NCBI GenBank assembly: GCA_034660395.1
Contig: JAYEJA010000040.1
Location: 1 to 64,000 of the forward strand
Length of the DNA: 64,000 nt
Direction: 5' to 3'
DNA from: JAQVEM01 sp034660395
Lineage (GTDB): Bacteria; Actinomycetota; Humimicrobiia; Humimicrobiales; Humimicrobiaceae
Position 1 is the first letter of the stretch, and each line of letters starts with the position of its first letter. The position numbers and the translations under genes were made by a program. The notes under the pieces were generated by a model, which worked only from the letters and a program-made list of their open reading frames with translations, was not told the origin of the DNA and searched no databases. Positions 42,183 through 52,467 of the stretch are shown piece after piece.

Positions 42183-44853
42183 AATGTTTGAGGGAATTGA
42201 AGGCAAATATAATCCTTCATCATTTGAAAAAGAAATTTATAGTTACTGGCTGGAAAATAAATATTTCTCAGCGGAGATAGATAAGTCAAAAAAACCATTC
42301 AGCATAGTGATTCCCCCTCCAAATGTTACAGGATATCTTCACATAGGCCATGCTCTAAATAATACCCTTCAGGATATAATCGTAAGGTATAAAAGAATGA
42401 AGGGGTATAACACTACCTGGGTGCCCGGGACGGACCATGCAGGAATAGCAACCCAGAATGTGGTTGAGAAATTCCTGGAAAAGAAAAATATGGATAGATT
42501 CCAGCTTGGCAGGGAGAAGTTTATTGACCAGGTATGGAAATGGAAGGATGAATACGGAAGCAGGATAATAAACCAGCTTAAGTCTCTCGGTTGTTCATGT
42601 GACTGGGACAGGGAGAGGTTCACTTTTGATGATAACTATGTCAAGGCGGTAACCAGAGAATTCGTAACCCTTTATAATGACGGCCTGATCTATAAAGGGA
42701 ATTACATGATTAACTGGTGCCCAAGGTGCAGGACTGCAATTTCTGATATCGAGGTGGAGCATGAAGAAAAGAAAGGCAGCCTGTGGGATATTAAATATCC
42801 GCTTATAGACACTGAAACCGGCAAGCCCGGCAGTGAGTACCTGGTAGTTTCAACCACAAGGCCCGAGACCATGCTGGGAGATACTGCGGTAGCCGTAAAT
42901 CCTGAAGATAAAAGATATAAGAAGTACAGGGGAAGATTCGTCTATTTACCTCTTATGAAGCGAAAAATACCGGTTATAGAAGACTCTTTCGTTGATATGG
43001 AATTCGGGACCGGCGCGGTAAAGGTTACGCCTGCTCATGACCCCAATGATTTTGAGATTGGCAGGAGGCACGGGCTTAAGGAAATAAATATATTTGAAGA
43101 AGATGCTGCCTTGAATTCCAACGGAGGTAAATATAAGGGGCTGGACCGCTATGAAGCAAGAGAAAAGGTTTTAAAGGACCTGGAGAGGGGTGGATATCTT
43201 ACCGGCAGGAGGCCCCATGTATCGTCAGTTGGAATTTGTTCGCGCTGCAGCACTGTAGTGGAGCCGAGGGTATCAATGCAGTGGTTCGTTTCCATGAAAA
43301 AGCTTGCCGGGCCCGCTATAGAGGTGGTAAAAGACGGCAGGGTAAAGATAATACCGGGTAAATGGAAAAAAATATATTTTGACTGGATGGAGAATATAAG
43401 GGATTGGTGCATATCCCGCCAGTTGTGGTGGGGGCACCGCATTCCGGTCTGGTATTGCAGTGATTGCAGTGAGATGATAGTAAGCGAAGAAAAACCGCTG
43501 AAATGCCCTAACTGCAAGGGCAGCAGCCTCAGGCAGGATAATGATGTCATGGATACCTGGTTCAGCTCATGCCTGTGGCCATTTGCGGTTTTTGGGTGGC
43601 CCGAGGAAACTAAAGATTTAAAACATTTCTTCCCCACCGATACCCTGGTAACGGCACATGATATTATTTTCTTCTGGGTGGCCAGGATGATTATGATGAG
43701 CTTATATTTCAGGGGAGATGTTCCTTTCAGGGAGGTTTTTATAAATCCGCTGGTAAATGATGAATCGGGCCGGAAAATGTCCAAATCCAGGGGCAATGTG
43801 GCGGACCCCATGGATATAATTGAGAAAAAGGGAGCAGATGTCTTAAGATTTACGCTGGCATCTCTAACCACACCCGGGAAAAACCTGGTACTGGGAGATG
43901 AAAAAATTGAGGGTGTCAGGAATTTTGCGAATAAATTATGGAACGCATCAAAATTCGTGTCTTCAAACCTGGATGAAAATATTGATTTTAATAACACGGA
44001 TATGACACAACTGGACTTAAATATATGGGACAGGTGGATAATATCAAGATTAAATGGGGTAATAAGGGAAGTAGAGAAGTACCTGGGGAATTACAAGTTT
44101 TCTTTTGCATCAAAACTTCTGGTAAATTTTTTCTGGAATGATTACTGCGACTGGTATATTGAATCAACAAAAATAAGGGTATACAAGAAGGAAAACAGTA
44201 TTAATAGAAAAAGTGCTTTATATGTTTTATGGTATATTCTGGAAAGATATCTCAGGGTTCTGCATCCTTTTATGCCATTTGTAACGGAAAAAATATGGCA
44301 GAATATACCTCACAGCGGGCAGAGTCTGGTTATAAAGGATTTCCCCGGATTTGAGAAGGAAAATGTTAATAAAAAGGCGGAAGATGAAATAGAATTGCTT
44401 TTTAAGGTAATAAGCGCAATAAGAAAGACAAGATCGGAGCTGAAAATAAATCCTTATAAAAAATTAAGGGTTGTACTGGAAACCGGCGGCAGGGAAAAAG
44501 CATTGCTTGAAGATAACGGAGAATATGTCTGCAGCCTGTCAAAGTCAGATAAAATGGAATTCGGCAGCTGCAGCGGCCAGAAGGGTTATGTGAAAACTGC
44601 TGCAGGCGATATAAATATATATATTTATATACTTGATGCGATTGATATTGAACTTGAGATAAAAAGAATAAAGGACCAGATAAGAAAAACTGAAATCCAG
44701 GCGGAAAAGAGCAGAAAAAAGATATCAAATGCAGATTTTATGAAAAAGGCGCCTGCCGGGATAATAAGCAGGGAAAAGGATAAACTCAAAGAGGCGGATA
44801 AGGCGCTGGAGACACTTGAGGAACAGCTTACCAGAATAAAAGCTATTGGCTAA
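42163..44853 (+). CDS. valS: Valyl-tRNA synthetase
   Basis: 896 residues. HIGH motif in PPPNVTGYLHIGHALNNT, KMSKS in RKMSKSRGNVADP, editing domain with TTRPETMLGDTAVAVNPED, the WCISRQLWWGHRIPVWYC stretch with a zinc-ribbon-like CPNCKGS, and a C-terminal coiled-coil arm. ATG 42184 (MFEGIEG) is an alternative start. Overlap with clpX rules out an upstream T-box here. Confidence 0.96.
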   Translation: MRKNQLKMFEGIEGKYNPSSFEKEIYSYWLENKYFSAEIDKSKKPFSIVIPPPNVTGYLHIGHALNNTLQDIIVRYKRMKGYNTTWVPGTDHAGIATQNVVEKFLEKKNMDRFQLGREKFIDQVWKWKDEYGSRIINQLKSLGCSCDWDRERFTFDDNYVKAVTREFVTLYNDGLIYKGNYMINWCPRCRTAISDIEVEHEEKKGSLWDIKYPLIDTETGKPGSEYLVVSTTRPETMLGDTAVAVNPEDKRYKKYRGRFVYLPLMKRKIPVIEDSFVDMEFGTGAVKVTPAHDPNDFEIGRRHGLKEINIFEEDAALNSNGGKYKGLDRYEAREKVLKDLERGGYLTGRRPHVSSVGICSRCSTVVEPRVSMQWFVSMKKLAGPAIEVVKDGRVKIIPGKWKKIYFDWMENIRDWCISRQLWWGHRIPVWYCSDCSEMIVSEEKPLKCPNCKGSSLRQDNDVMDTWFSSCLWPFAVFGWPEETKDLKHFFPTDTLVTAHDIIFFWVARMIMMSLYFRGDVPFREVFINPLVNDESGRKMSKSRGNVADPMDIIEKKGADVLRFTLASLTTPGKNLVLGDEKIEGVRNFANKLWNASKFVSSNLDENIDFNNTDMTQLDLNIWDRWIISRLNGVIREVEKYLGNYKFSFASKLLVNFFWNDYCDWYIESTKIRVYKKENSINRKSALYVLWYILERYLRVLHPFMPFVTEKIWQNIPHSGQSLVIKDFPGFEKENVNKKAEDEIELLFKVISAIRKTRSELKINPYKKLRVVLETGGREKALLEDNGEYVCSLSKSDKMEFGSCSGQKGYVKTAAGDINIYIYILDAIDIELEIKRIKDQIRKTEIQAEKSRKKISNADFMKKAPAGIISREKDKLKEADKALETLEEQLTRIKAIG

Positions 44854-44881
44854 AAAATCAAAGTCATAACCAGAGTGTGAT

Positions 44882-46201
44882 ATGTTAAACTACGGTCAGG
44901 TATGCAAATATTTGGATGGTTGCCTGATTTTTGGCATAAAACCGGGCCTGGAAAGAGTCCGTAAACTGCTTGAGCTTTTAGGCAATCCCCAGAAGAAGCC
45001 GGATTTTATTCATGTAGTGGGAACGAACGGAAAGACATCCACTACAAAAATTACTGCTGCCATATTAAAAAACCATGGTATTAAAACAGGTTATTATATT
45101 TCACCTCATATAAATAGCTATACGGAAAGAATATGGATTGACGGAGAAGATATTTCTGAAGAAAAATTTTCAGGGGCTTTTAACGAAATATATCCATATA
45201 TAAAAAAAGTGAATGAAATGAATATGCAGGGCCCCATGACCCAGTTTGAAATAATTACCGCGATGGCGTTTAATATTGCAAAAAGCGAGGGCGTAAGGGC
45301 TATGGTGCTGGAGGCGGGCATGGGCGGAAGATGGGACGCTACCAATATCGGCCGGGCAGATGTTGCAGGTCTTACCGGCGTGAGCCTTGAACATACAAAA
45401 ATTCTTGGAAATACCGTAAGAGAGATATCTTCTGAAAAGGTGCAGGTTATAAAGGAGAATGCACTTGTCGCAACGACAAGCATGGAAAGGGAAGTTCTAA
45501 AAATTATTAGAAGTAAGGTCAGCAGCACTAATTCCCGGCTTTTTTTGTACGGAAAGGATTTTTATATAAAAAAGAAAGTAAACCTGGGAATGGAGGGATG
45601 GCTTCTTGATATAAAAGGGACTGGCAGTACCTGCAGGAGAATGAAATTTCCTGTTCCCGGAAAATATCAGACATTCAATTTGTCCCTGGCCATGGTGCTC
45701 GCGGAACTGTATATGAAGACTTTAAACAAGAAACTGGATTGCGAAAGGGTAAAAGGAGGTATTGAAAAAATTAAAATAAGGGGGAGATTTGAAATTATAA
45801 GGGAAAGGCCTCTTTTGATAGCTGATGCAGCCCATAATCCCGGCGGTATTGAAAAACTGGCTGAAAACCTGGCAGAGTATTTTAAAAGGCGCAAAAAAAT
45901 AATAATTTTTGCTGTTTTAAGGGATAAGGACTATGAAAACATGGTTGAAAAAATAATCAATGTAGGAGATGTATTGATTCTAACCTCAAGCCGGACCGAA
46001 AGGAGCCTTGATGCAGGTAAGCTGGAAGAGGTCGTAAGAAGGAAGGCCGTGGAATCCGTGGATATAGAAGGTCGTCCGGCAGAAATTTACAGGATAAGGG
46101 ATATAAAAAATTCCGTAAAATTTGCTTTAAAAATATCTGATATAAATGATATTATATGCATTACTGGTTCGATAACTAATTTAAAAGATATTGTCAGTTA
46201 G
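44882..46201 (+). CDS. folC: Folylpolyglutamate / dihydrofolate synthase
   Basis: 439 residues, Mur-ligase fold. P-loop HVVGTNGKTSTTKITAAIL, SPHINSYTERIWIDGEDIS, AMVLEAGMGGRWDATN (FolC-type; usual GGRLDATN), GRFEIIRERPLLIADAAHNPGG. It adds glutamate to folates. It follows valS as in many Gram-positives. Confidence 0.92.
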   Translation: MLNYGQVCKYLDGCLIFGIKPGLERVRKLLELLGNPQKKPDFIHVVGTNGKTSTTKITAAILKNHGIKTGYYISPHINSYTERIWIDGEDISEEKFSGAFNEIYPYIKKVNEMNMQGPMTQFEIITAMAFNIAKSEGVRAMVLEAGMGGRWDATNIGRADVAGLTGVSLEHTKILGNTVREISSEKVQVIKENALVATTSMEREVLKIIRSKVSSTNSRLFLYGKDFYIKKKVNLGMEGWLLDIKGTGSTCRRMKFPVPGKYQTFNLSLAMVLAELYMKTLNKKLDCERVKGGIEKIKIRGRFEIIRERPLLIADAAHNPGGIEKLAENLAEYFKRRKKIIIFAVLRDKDYENMVEKIINVGDVLILTSSRTERSLDAGKLEEVVRRKAVESVDIEGRPAEIYRIRDIKNSVKFALKISDINDIICITGSITNLKDIVS

Positions 46202-46255
46202 ATAATTAAATTTGTCAGAATTTATTAAATAATAAAAACTAAATATGGGGGATTG

Positions 46256-46714
46256 ATGGATTTATTTGAGTATGTTAACGATATTATGGATTTTTTTAAG
46301 AATCCTATATGGAAATATCTATATTACGGCATAATTTTCATTTTAATAATTGTATGGCTTGCTTTTATTTACTGGACTTACAGAGATGCAAGGCTGAGAA
46401 GTGAATCTCCCGCAGTTGCTGTTTTTTGGGCCGTTATTGTATTGCTGCTTAACTTTCTGGGGTTGATACTGTATTTAATATTAAGGCCGCCGGAGTTTAT
46501 AGACGATATAATTGAAAGGGACCTTGAGATAGAGAAAACGGAGAGATTACTTTATAACAGGCGGCAAACCTGTCCTGCATGCGGAAAGCCGGTTAATGAT
46601 GACTTTTTAATATGCCCGTACTGCAGGAAGAAGTTAAAAACCCCCTGTATTAATTGCGGAAAACCCCTCAAACTGGACTGGAAAGTGTGCCCTTATTGTA
46701 AGACATCCCAGTAA
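46256..46714 (+). CDS. Membrane protein with double zinc ribbon
   Basis: About 152 residues. Two membrane helices (YLYYGIIFILIIVWLAFIYW; VFWAVIVLLLNFLGLILYLI), an acidic linker, then two zinc ribbons (CPACGK..CPYCRKK and CINCGK..CPYCK). The charged segment YRDARLRSESPAVAVFWA between the helices recurs in small actinobacterial and clostridial proteins of unknown role. ATG 46256 is chosen over TTG 46253. No function is known. Confidence 0.75.
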   Translation: MDLFEYVNDIMDFFKNPIWKYLYYGIIFILIIVWLAFIYWTYRDARLRSESPAVAVFWAVIVLLLNFLGLILYLILRPPEFIDDIIERDLEIEKTERLLYNRRQTCPACGKPVNDDFLICPYCRKKLKTPCINCGKPLKLDWKVCPYCKTSQ

Positions 46715-46824
46715 AGATATTTGGAGGGGATAAAAAGCCCCTCAAGTAAACTTAAGAGAAGGGTATGGGGATTGGTAAAAATTAAGTGATTTTAGGATGT
46801 TAAATTTGTTCAGGAAAGGAGTTT

Positions 46825-47232
46825 ATGGTTAGTACTGAAAAAAGCCTGGTTATAATAAAACCTGACGGGGTGAAGAAAAAAAAGATAGGGGAAATTATAT
46901 CCCGCCTGGAATGTGAAGACCTCACTATTGAAAAATTAAAGATGATTAAAATAGACCGGGATCTTGCATGCAGGCATTATTGCGACCATAAAAGCAAGGA
47001 ATTCTTTGATATGCTTATTAAATATATAACCTCCGGGCCTTCGGTGGCGGCGGTTGTAAGCGGTAAGGATGCAATTTCAAGGATAAGGAAGCTTATGGGT
47101 CCCACCGATTCTAAAAAGGCAAAAAAGGGGACAATAAGGGGCGATTTTGGTGTTGATATAACTACGAATGTAATTCATGGTTCTGATTCGCCGGAAAGTG
47201 CCGGGAGGGAAATTAAACTTTTTTTTGGATAG
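46825..47232 (+). CDS. ndk: Nucleoside diphosphate kinase
   Basis: 135 residues; balances NTP pools. SLVIIKPDGVKKKKIGEII start, RGDFGVDITTNVIHGSDSPESA with the phosphorylated His. AGGAG before the ATG. The Kpn-loop region (MLIKYITSGPSVAAVVSG) differs somewhat from the usual LVxYMxSGPVVAMVLEG but is recognisable. Confidence 0.94.
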   Translation: MVSTEKSLVIIKPDGVKKKKIGEIISRLECEDLTIEKLKMIKIDRDLACRHYCDHKSKEFFDMLIKYITSGPSVAAVVSGKDAISRIRKLMGPTDSKKAKKGTIRGDFGVDITTNVIHGSDSPESAGREIKLFFG

Positions 47233-47289
47233 AGGCATGGCGAAAATGGCAGTTAAAGATTAAAAAATATCTTATTTTAAGGATGGCTG

Positions 47290-47544
47290 ATGGGTAAGAG
47301 AAGAGGAAAAGTAGTTTTTTTTATAGTATTACTTGGAGGCATAATAGGAGCTATACTGGGCCATATATTAAAAGACCTTGTACCCATTATGGACGAAGGA
47401 TTAAAGGTCGGTACCGATTCCCTCAGTCTTAACCTGCATTTGATTGATGTAAGTTTCGGGATACATGTAAATATTACGCTGGGGGCTATAATAGGAATAC
47501 TTATTGCTTTTTTATTGGCTGATGTTGGAAGAAGACGATTTTAA
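47290..47544 (+). CDS. DUF4321-like small membrane protein
   Basis: 84 residues with two predicted helices (VVFFIVLLGGIIGAILGHIL and LGAIIGILIAFLLA) and a short extracellular loop. The layout and position upstream of maf/mreB match DUF4321 proteins of Gram-positives. Function unknown. Overlaps maf by 23 bases. Confidence 0.7.
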   Translation: MGKRRGKVVFFIVLLGGIIGAILGHILKDLVPIMDEGLKVGTDSLSLNLHLIDVSFGIHVNITLGAIIGILIAFLLADVGRRRF

Positions 47545-48157
47545 AAAAAAATTAATTTTAGCTTCTGCTTCTCCAAGAAGGAAAAAAATACTAAAGCTTT
47601 TAAAGCTGGATTTCGAGGTGGTTGAACCCGGGGGTTTTAAGGAGGAGCAGTTTAAAGACCCTCAAAGGACGGTGCTATATAACAGTATAGCCAAAGCTAA
47701 AAATGTTTACGGGTATTTGACAGGACATAAATTTAAGAAAAAAGGCAGTAATTATAAAAGTGGTTTCCTGATTGCAGGTTTTGATACTATTATATATATT
47801 AATAGGAGGATTCTGGGCAAGCCGGACGGCAGGGAGCAGGCGATAGAATTTTTAAAGGCTCTTTCCGGGCGGGTTCACCTGGCGATAAGCGGAGCATGTA
47901 TTATGGATAGCGCTTCGGGCAGGTATGTTTACGATTCTGAAACCACCAGGGTTAGTTTTAGGAAATTAACTGAAGACGAAATTGAGAGATATGTGGATAA
48001 AGAGGATGTTACCGATAAGGCAGGCGCTTATAATATACTGGGAATCGGGGGCCTGCTGGTAGATAAGATAGATGGTTGCTTTTTTAATATAGCCGGGATT
48101 CCAGTCGCAGGGTTTGTGGGTTTATTAAAGAAATCCGGGCTTAATGTTATTGTTTGA
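47522..48157 (+). CDS. maf: Maf-family nucleotide pyrophosphatase
   Basis: About 211 residues from ATG 47522 (MLEEDDFKKK); TTG 47504 would add a piece of the overlapping gene. LILASASPRRKKILKLLKLDFEVV is the family start. GFDTIIYINRRILGKPDGREQAIEFLKALSGR follows the Maf pattern, though homologues usually have ADTVV at the first site. Hydrolyses modified or non-canonical nucleotides; linked to septum inhibition in Bacillus. Confidence 0.9.
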   Translation: MLEEDDFKKKLILASASPRRKKILKLLKLDFEVVEPGGFKEEQFKDPQRTVLYNSIAKAKNVYGYLTGHKFKKKGSNYKSGFLIAGFDTIIYINRRILGKPDGREQAIEFLKALSGRVHLAISGACIMDSASGRYVYDSETTRVSFRKLTEDEIERYVDKEDVTDKAGAYNILGIGGLLVDKIDGCFFNIAGIPVAGFVGLLKKSGLNVIV

Positions 48158-48172
48158 CCAAGGAGTTAGCAA

Positions 48173-49207
48173 ATGCAGATGTTTGATTTTTTTCTGAATG
48201 TAATAGGCAAGGATATGGGTATAGACCTGGGGACGGCAAATACCCTGGTATATGTTAAAGGTAAGGGGATAATCCTTGAAGAACCCTCTGTTGTGGCAAT
48301 TGACAGGGAGAGAAAAAGAATACTGGCAGTTGGCCAGGAAGCCAAGAAGATGGTGGGGAGGACTCCCGATAATATAATAGCAACGAGACCTCTGAAAAAT
48401 GGAGTAATTGCAGACTTTGAGACAACGGAAAAAATGCTCAGGTATTTTATACAGAGGGTCCATAAAAATGTAGCTTTTGCAAGACCCCGGATAGTTATTT
48501 GCGTACCGTCCGGAATTACTCCGGTGGAAAAGAAAGCGGTAGTTGAAGCTACGGAACAGGCAGGTGCGAGGGCGGCTTATATAATTGAAGAGCCCCTGGC
48601 AGCGGCAATTGGTTCCGGTCTTTCTATTGATGAGCCCAGGGGAAGCATGATTATAGATATAGGAGGAGGGACCTCGGAGGTTGCTGTTATTTCACTTGGA
48701 GGGATTGTCGTAAGCCAGTCATTGAGGATTGGCGGAGATGATATGGATGAAGCAATAACCTATTATTTGAAGAAGGAACACAATCTATACCTTGGCGAAA
48801 GAACTGCAGAAAAGGTGAAAATGGAAATAGGTTCCGCATTTCCCCTTGAGAATGAGGAAAAGATGGAAATAAATGGAAGGGACCTCATAACGGGACTTCC
48901 CAAAACCATTATTATCACCAGCCAGCAGATAAGGAGAGCTCTGGAGAAAGTACTGGGCGATATCGTAAATTCTATTGTTGAAGTACTTGATGTAACACCC
49001 CCCGAGCTTTCTTCAGACATAATGAAAAAAGGTATTGTTATGGCAGGGGGAGGTTCATTGCTTAAAGGTCTTGCGGAAAGGATAAGCAGGGAGACGCATT
49101 GTCCGGTGTATCTTGCTGAAGACCCGATGGCTGCTGTGGCAATGGGCGCAGGTAAATGTGTTGAGGATTTCAATACATTGAAAAGATATTTGAGATATTC
49201 AAAATAA
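48173..49207 (+). CDS. mreB: Rod-shape actin homologue
   Basis: 344 residues. DMGIDLGTANTLVYVKGKGIILEEPSVVAID (phosphate 1), IEEPLAAAIGSGL, MIIDIGGGTSEVAVISLGGIV (phosphate 2) and GIVMAGGGSLLKGL. It guides side-wall synthesis under the membrane; a rod-shaped cell is implied. AAGGAG before the ATG. First gene of mreBCD-mrdA-rodA. Confidence 0.97.
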   Translation: MQMFDFFLNVIGKDMGIDLGTANTLVYVKGKGIILEEPSVVAIDRERKRILAVGQEAKKMVGRTPDNIIATRPLKNGVIADFETTEKMLRYFIQRVHKNVAFARPRIVICVPSGITPVEKKAVVEATEQAGARAAYIIEEPLAAAIGSGLSIDEPRGSMIIDIGGGTSEVAVISLGGIVVSQSLRIGGDDMDEAITYYLKKEHNLYLGERTAEKVKMEIGSAFPLENEEKMEINGRDLITGLPKTIIITSQQIRRALEKVLGDIVNSIVEVLDVTPPELSSDIMKKGIVMAGGGSLLKGLAERISRETHCPVYLAEDPMAAVAMGAGKCVEDFNTLKRYLRYSK

Positions 49208-49237
49208 CAGGTTTACATTCAATCTTTATAAATACTG

Positions 49238-50047
49238 ATGGTTATATTAAACAGAAGAATCAGGAATCTTATTATTCTTGCTATAATAATCTTTTTATGC
49301 CTGGTCATTATTACTGCAAGCTTCAGGCAGTCCGAAATAATCACCAATATAAAGTCTAAAACCATTGACTTTTTTAAACCAATCCAGGAAAAGTTCTTTT
49401 CCCTTTTCAGTCCGGTTATAGGTTTTTTTAATTCTGTAAGGGATTATATAAATTTAAGGGAGAAATACCTGGACCTTCAGGCGGAAAATTCCAGGCTGAG
49501 GGAGGAGTATGTTGAAAATGTTAATCTCCGGGTTGAAAATAATTCTTTAAGAAAATTGCTGGATATGAAGCTCAGGGAGGGTTATGAAACTATAACGGCA
49601 AGGGTAATAGGATTTAATCAAGAAAGCTGGAAGTCAGAGGTAATTTTAAATGCCGGCGTAAGCGAAGGCGCCTGCCAGGGAATGGGGGTCTTAAGTGAAG
49701 AGGGGCTGGTAGGAATTATTATCAATAGCGGCAGCGATTCCTGTAATGTGCGGCTCATTAATGATCCCCGGAGCAGCATAGGAGTAAGAATTCTGTCTTC
49801 AAGAAAGCTTGGCGTTCTTAAGGGCAGCCAGGACGGAAAAATTACATTGAATTATATACCTGCGGGAGAGACTGTATTTAAGGGAGATATAATAATTACA
49901 TCGGAATACGGGAATCTTCCCGGCGAAATTCTGGTGGGAAGGATAAGTAAAGTAAGCGAAGATGGAGATAGTCTATACAAAATTATTGAAGTGGAGCCCT
50001 TTGCTGATTTAAAAAGATTGGAGTATGTGCTGATATTGGAGCAATAA
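49238..50047 (+). CDS. mreC: Rod-shape protein MreC
   Basis: 269 residues. N-terminal membrane helix (LIILAIIIFLCLVIITASF), coiled coil about 65-110 (LREKYLDLQAENSRLREEY), then beta-barrel domains with VNAGVSEGACQGMGVLSEEGLVG and SSIGVRILSSRKLGVLKG. Links MreB to wall enzymes outside the membrane. Confidence 0.94.
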   Translation: MVILNRRIRNLIILAIIIFLCLVIITASFRQSEIITNIKSKTIDFFKPIQEKFFSLFSPVIGFFNSVRDYINLREKYLDLQAENSRLREEYVENVNLRVENNSLRKLLDMKLREGYETITARVIGFNQESWKSEVILNAGVSEGACQGMGVLSEEGLVGIIINSGSDSCNVRLINDPRSSIGVRILSSRKLGVLKGSQDGKITLNYIPAGETVFKGDIIITSEYGNLPGEILVGRISKVSEDGDSLYKIIEVEPFADLKRLEYVLILEQ

Positions 50048-50063
50048 ATAAGAAGTATCGGTT

Positions 50064-50588
50064 ATGATTATGAAAAGTTTCTCCAAAATTCTTCATTTTT
50101 TTATTTTAATAGTATGCCTGCTGCTGCAGGTTGCTTTTTTTGAGTATCTTAAGATATTCTCAATAAGTTTTGATTTGGTAATGGTTGCAGTATTGGCGGT
50201 TGCGCTTTTTGACGGAACCCTCTGGGGAATGTTATTCGGATTTACAGCGGGCCTGGTAATGGATTTAATGACAGGGAATATCGTGGGAATAAGCGCATTC
50301 ATTTACTCAATTGATGCCTTTATGGCAAAAAAATTTATTTCTGCAGGATTTAAATCAAGGTTTTTAACCCGGATATTTATTGTTTTTCTGGTTACTGAAG
50401 TTAATATTTTAATAATCAGTCTGATTTATTATCTGTTTAATTTTGGTATTAGCTGGATTATTATGGGCGTGGATATGATTGTCAGGCCTATTTGCAATAT
50501 TATTTTAATGCTTGTTATATTCCCGCTGATAAGAAGGAGTTCCGGTACTGAAAAGGAGAGCGAATTTGAGTTCAAATATAAGGATTAG
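50064..50588 (+). CDS. mreD: Rod-shape protein MreD
   Basis: 174 residues, hydrophobic throughout with five or so helices (ILHFFILIVCLLLQVAFFEY; LVMVAVLAVALFDGTLWGML; IMGVDMIVRPICNIILMLVI). LWGMLFGFTAGLVMDLMTG is the family core. ATG 50070 is a possible start too. Overlaps mrdA by 23 bases. Confidence 0.88.
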   Translation: MIMKSFSKILHFFILIVCLLLQVAFFEYLKIFSISFDLVMVAVLAVALFDGTLWGMLFGFTAGLVMDLMTGNIVGISAFIYSIDAFMAKKFISAGFKSRFLTRIFIVFLVTEVNILIISLIYYLFNFGISWIIMGVDMIVRPICNIILMLVIFPLIRRSSGTEKESEFEFKYKD

Positions 50589-52422
50589 GTTTAAAATTTT
50601 ATTTTACCTGCTGGCAATAATGTTTGTCGTGCTTATTTTAAGGCTTTATTTTATGCAGGTTATGAGCGGGGAGCTTTATGCCGAGATGGCTTCCGAGAGT
50701 ATCACAAGGGAAAGGACTATTTCTGCACCGCGCGGTAATATTTATGACCGCAACGGAAAATTACTGGTGAAAAGCGTACCTGTTAAAGCAGTTGCCGTTC
50801 AGCCGGGTATTGTTTCAGGCAATGAAAATGTTATGAGGATTTTAAGTGAATGTCTCGATATTTCCTATTATGAAATAAAAAAGGAAGTAGAAGAGAGTAA
50901 TGTTTCTTATATGGATAAAGTCATTATAAAGCAGGATGTTGATATTGCCACTGTTATTTATATTGAAGAAAACATTGACAGGTTACCGGGTGTGGAAGTG
51001 ATTGATGTTTATCTCAGGCAGTATAACTACGGCTCTCTGGCATCTCATATCCTGGGATATATAGGAGAGATAAGCGAAGAAAAGTTAAAATCGGAGGAAA
51101 ATGATTATTATTACGAGGGCGGAGACCAGATAGGATTGGGCGGCCTGGAAGAAACCTATGAGAGCATGCTCAGGGGCAAAAAGGGGAAGGTAGTATATGA
51201 AGTTGACCCCCTTGAAAGACCTGTAAGCATAATAAGGGAAACGGAGCCCATTAGCGGGAACGATTTGTATCTCACTATTGATATTGACCTGCAGAAAGTT
51301 GTTGAGGAGGCCCTTTACCAGTCAATACTTGAAGTAAGGGAGAAAAAAATTAAGGATACGGATGAACACTACAAAGTCACAGGCGGCGCGATAGTCGTTC
51401 TCAGCCCGGGAGATGGCCAGATACTTGCCATGGCAAGTTATCCCACCTATGACCCTGAATTGTTCGTGGGCGGCATATCTGAGGATGACTGGAATAATCT
51501 TAATGACCCTGATAATTATTATCCGTTTTTAAATAGGGCAATTTCATCCTTTCCTCCAGGGTCGGTTTTTAAGATAGTTACATCTTATGCCGGGCTTAGT
51601 GAAGGAGTTATAACAGAAGGAAGCAGGTTTAGCTGCGCGGGGATATGGTACGGGCTCGGGCAAAATTTTCCAAAGAGCTGCTGGTTAAAGTCGGGACACG
51701 GCAGTCTCGATATTGTCGGCGCTATTAAAAATTCCTGTGATATTTATTTCTATCAGGTGGGATACGGGCTTTTTAATAAATTCAACAATAACCAGGAGCT
51801 TCTGCAGAAATATGCCAGAATTTTCGGCTTTGGCTCTGAAACCGGTGTGGATGTCCCGGGCGAGGGTACGGGGCTGGTACCGGATGAGGAATGGAAAAAG
51901 GAGTATTTTAAAGACCAGAAGGAGAATACGGTCTGGTTTCCCGGCGATACGGTTAATATGTCTATAGGGCAGGGAGACCTGACAGCAACTCCACTGCAGA
52001 TGGCGCAGGCGTTTTCAATTATTGCCGACAGGGGTATAAAGTACAGGCCGCATTTAATTAAGGAGATAAGGGACAGTGAAGATATTTTGTTTAAATACAG
52101 TTCAGCTGAAGAATACCAGGATTTACAATTGAATAAGGATTTTGTTGAAATAATAGAGAGAGGTCTTACCCGGGTTGTTTCTCCCGGCGGAACTGCTTAT
52201 GGTGTTTTTATGGATTTTCCTGTTGGCGAAATACCTGTCGCGGCAAAAACGGGTACGGCTGAGTTTTACGGAAAGCAGGATTATGCATGGTTCACAAGTT
52301 ATGCTCCGGTAGGTAATCCGGAGTATGTAATAGTGGGTATGCTTGAGCAGGCAGGTTCAGGCGGAAGCAATGTTGCCCCTATTGCAGAAAGGATTTACAG
52401 GTACCTTTTTAATATTGATTAA
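50566..52422 (+). CDS. mrdA: Penicillin-binding protein 2 (elongation transpeptidase)
   Basis: 618 residues. N-terminal membrane anchor, dimerisation domain (APRGNIYDRNGKLLV), and transpeptidase motifs SxxK in FPPGSVFKIV, SxD/N in KNSCDIYFY and KTG in VAAKTGTAEFYG. Cross-links side-wall peptidoglycan with RodA. TTG start 50566 follows AAGGAGAG. Confidence 0.94.
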   Translation: MSSNIRIRFKILFYLLAIMFVVLILRLYFMQVMSGELYAEMASESITRERTISAPRGNIYDRNGKLLVKSVPVKAVAVQPGIVSGNENVMRILSECLDISYYEIKKEVEESNVSYMDKVIIKQDVDIATVIYIEENIDRLPGVEVIDVYLRQYNYGSLASHILGYIGEISEEKLKSEENDYYYEGGDQIGLGGLEETYESMLRGKKGKVVYEVDPLERPVSIIRETEPISGNDLYLTIDIDLQKVVEEALYQSILEVREKKIKDTDEHYKVTGGAIVVLSPGDGQILAMASYPTYDPELFVGGISEDDWNNLNDPDNYYPFLNRAISSFPPGSVFKIVTSYAGLSEGVITEGSRFSCAGIWYGLGQNFPKSCWLKSGHGSLDIVGAIKNSCDIYFYQVGYGLFNKFNNNQELLQKYARIFGFGSETGVDVPGEGTGLVPDEEWKKEYFKDQKENTVWFPGDTVNMSIGQGDLTATPLQMAQAFSIIADRGIKYRPHLIKEIRDSEDILFKYSSAEEYQDLQLNKDFVEIIERGLTRVVSPGGTAYGVFMDFPVGEIPVAAKTGTAEFYGKQDYAWFTSYAPVGNPEYVIVGMLEQAGSGGSNVAPIAERIYRYLFNID

Positions 52423-52467
52423 TGGCGTGTGTTAAGCTGAATTATTTATGAGGTTTTAATAGTTAAT

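Noticed and set aside
43149..43997. 282-residue minus-strand frame opposite valS
   Set aside because: Shadow of the valyl-tRNA synthetase gene with no family features.
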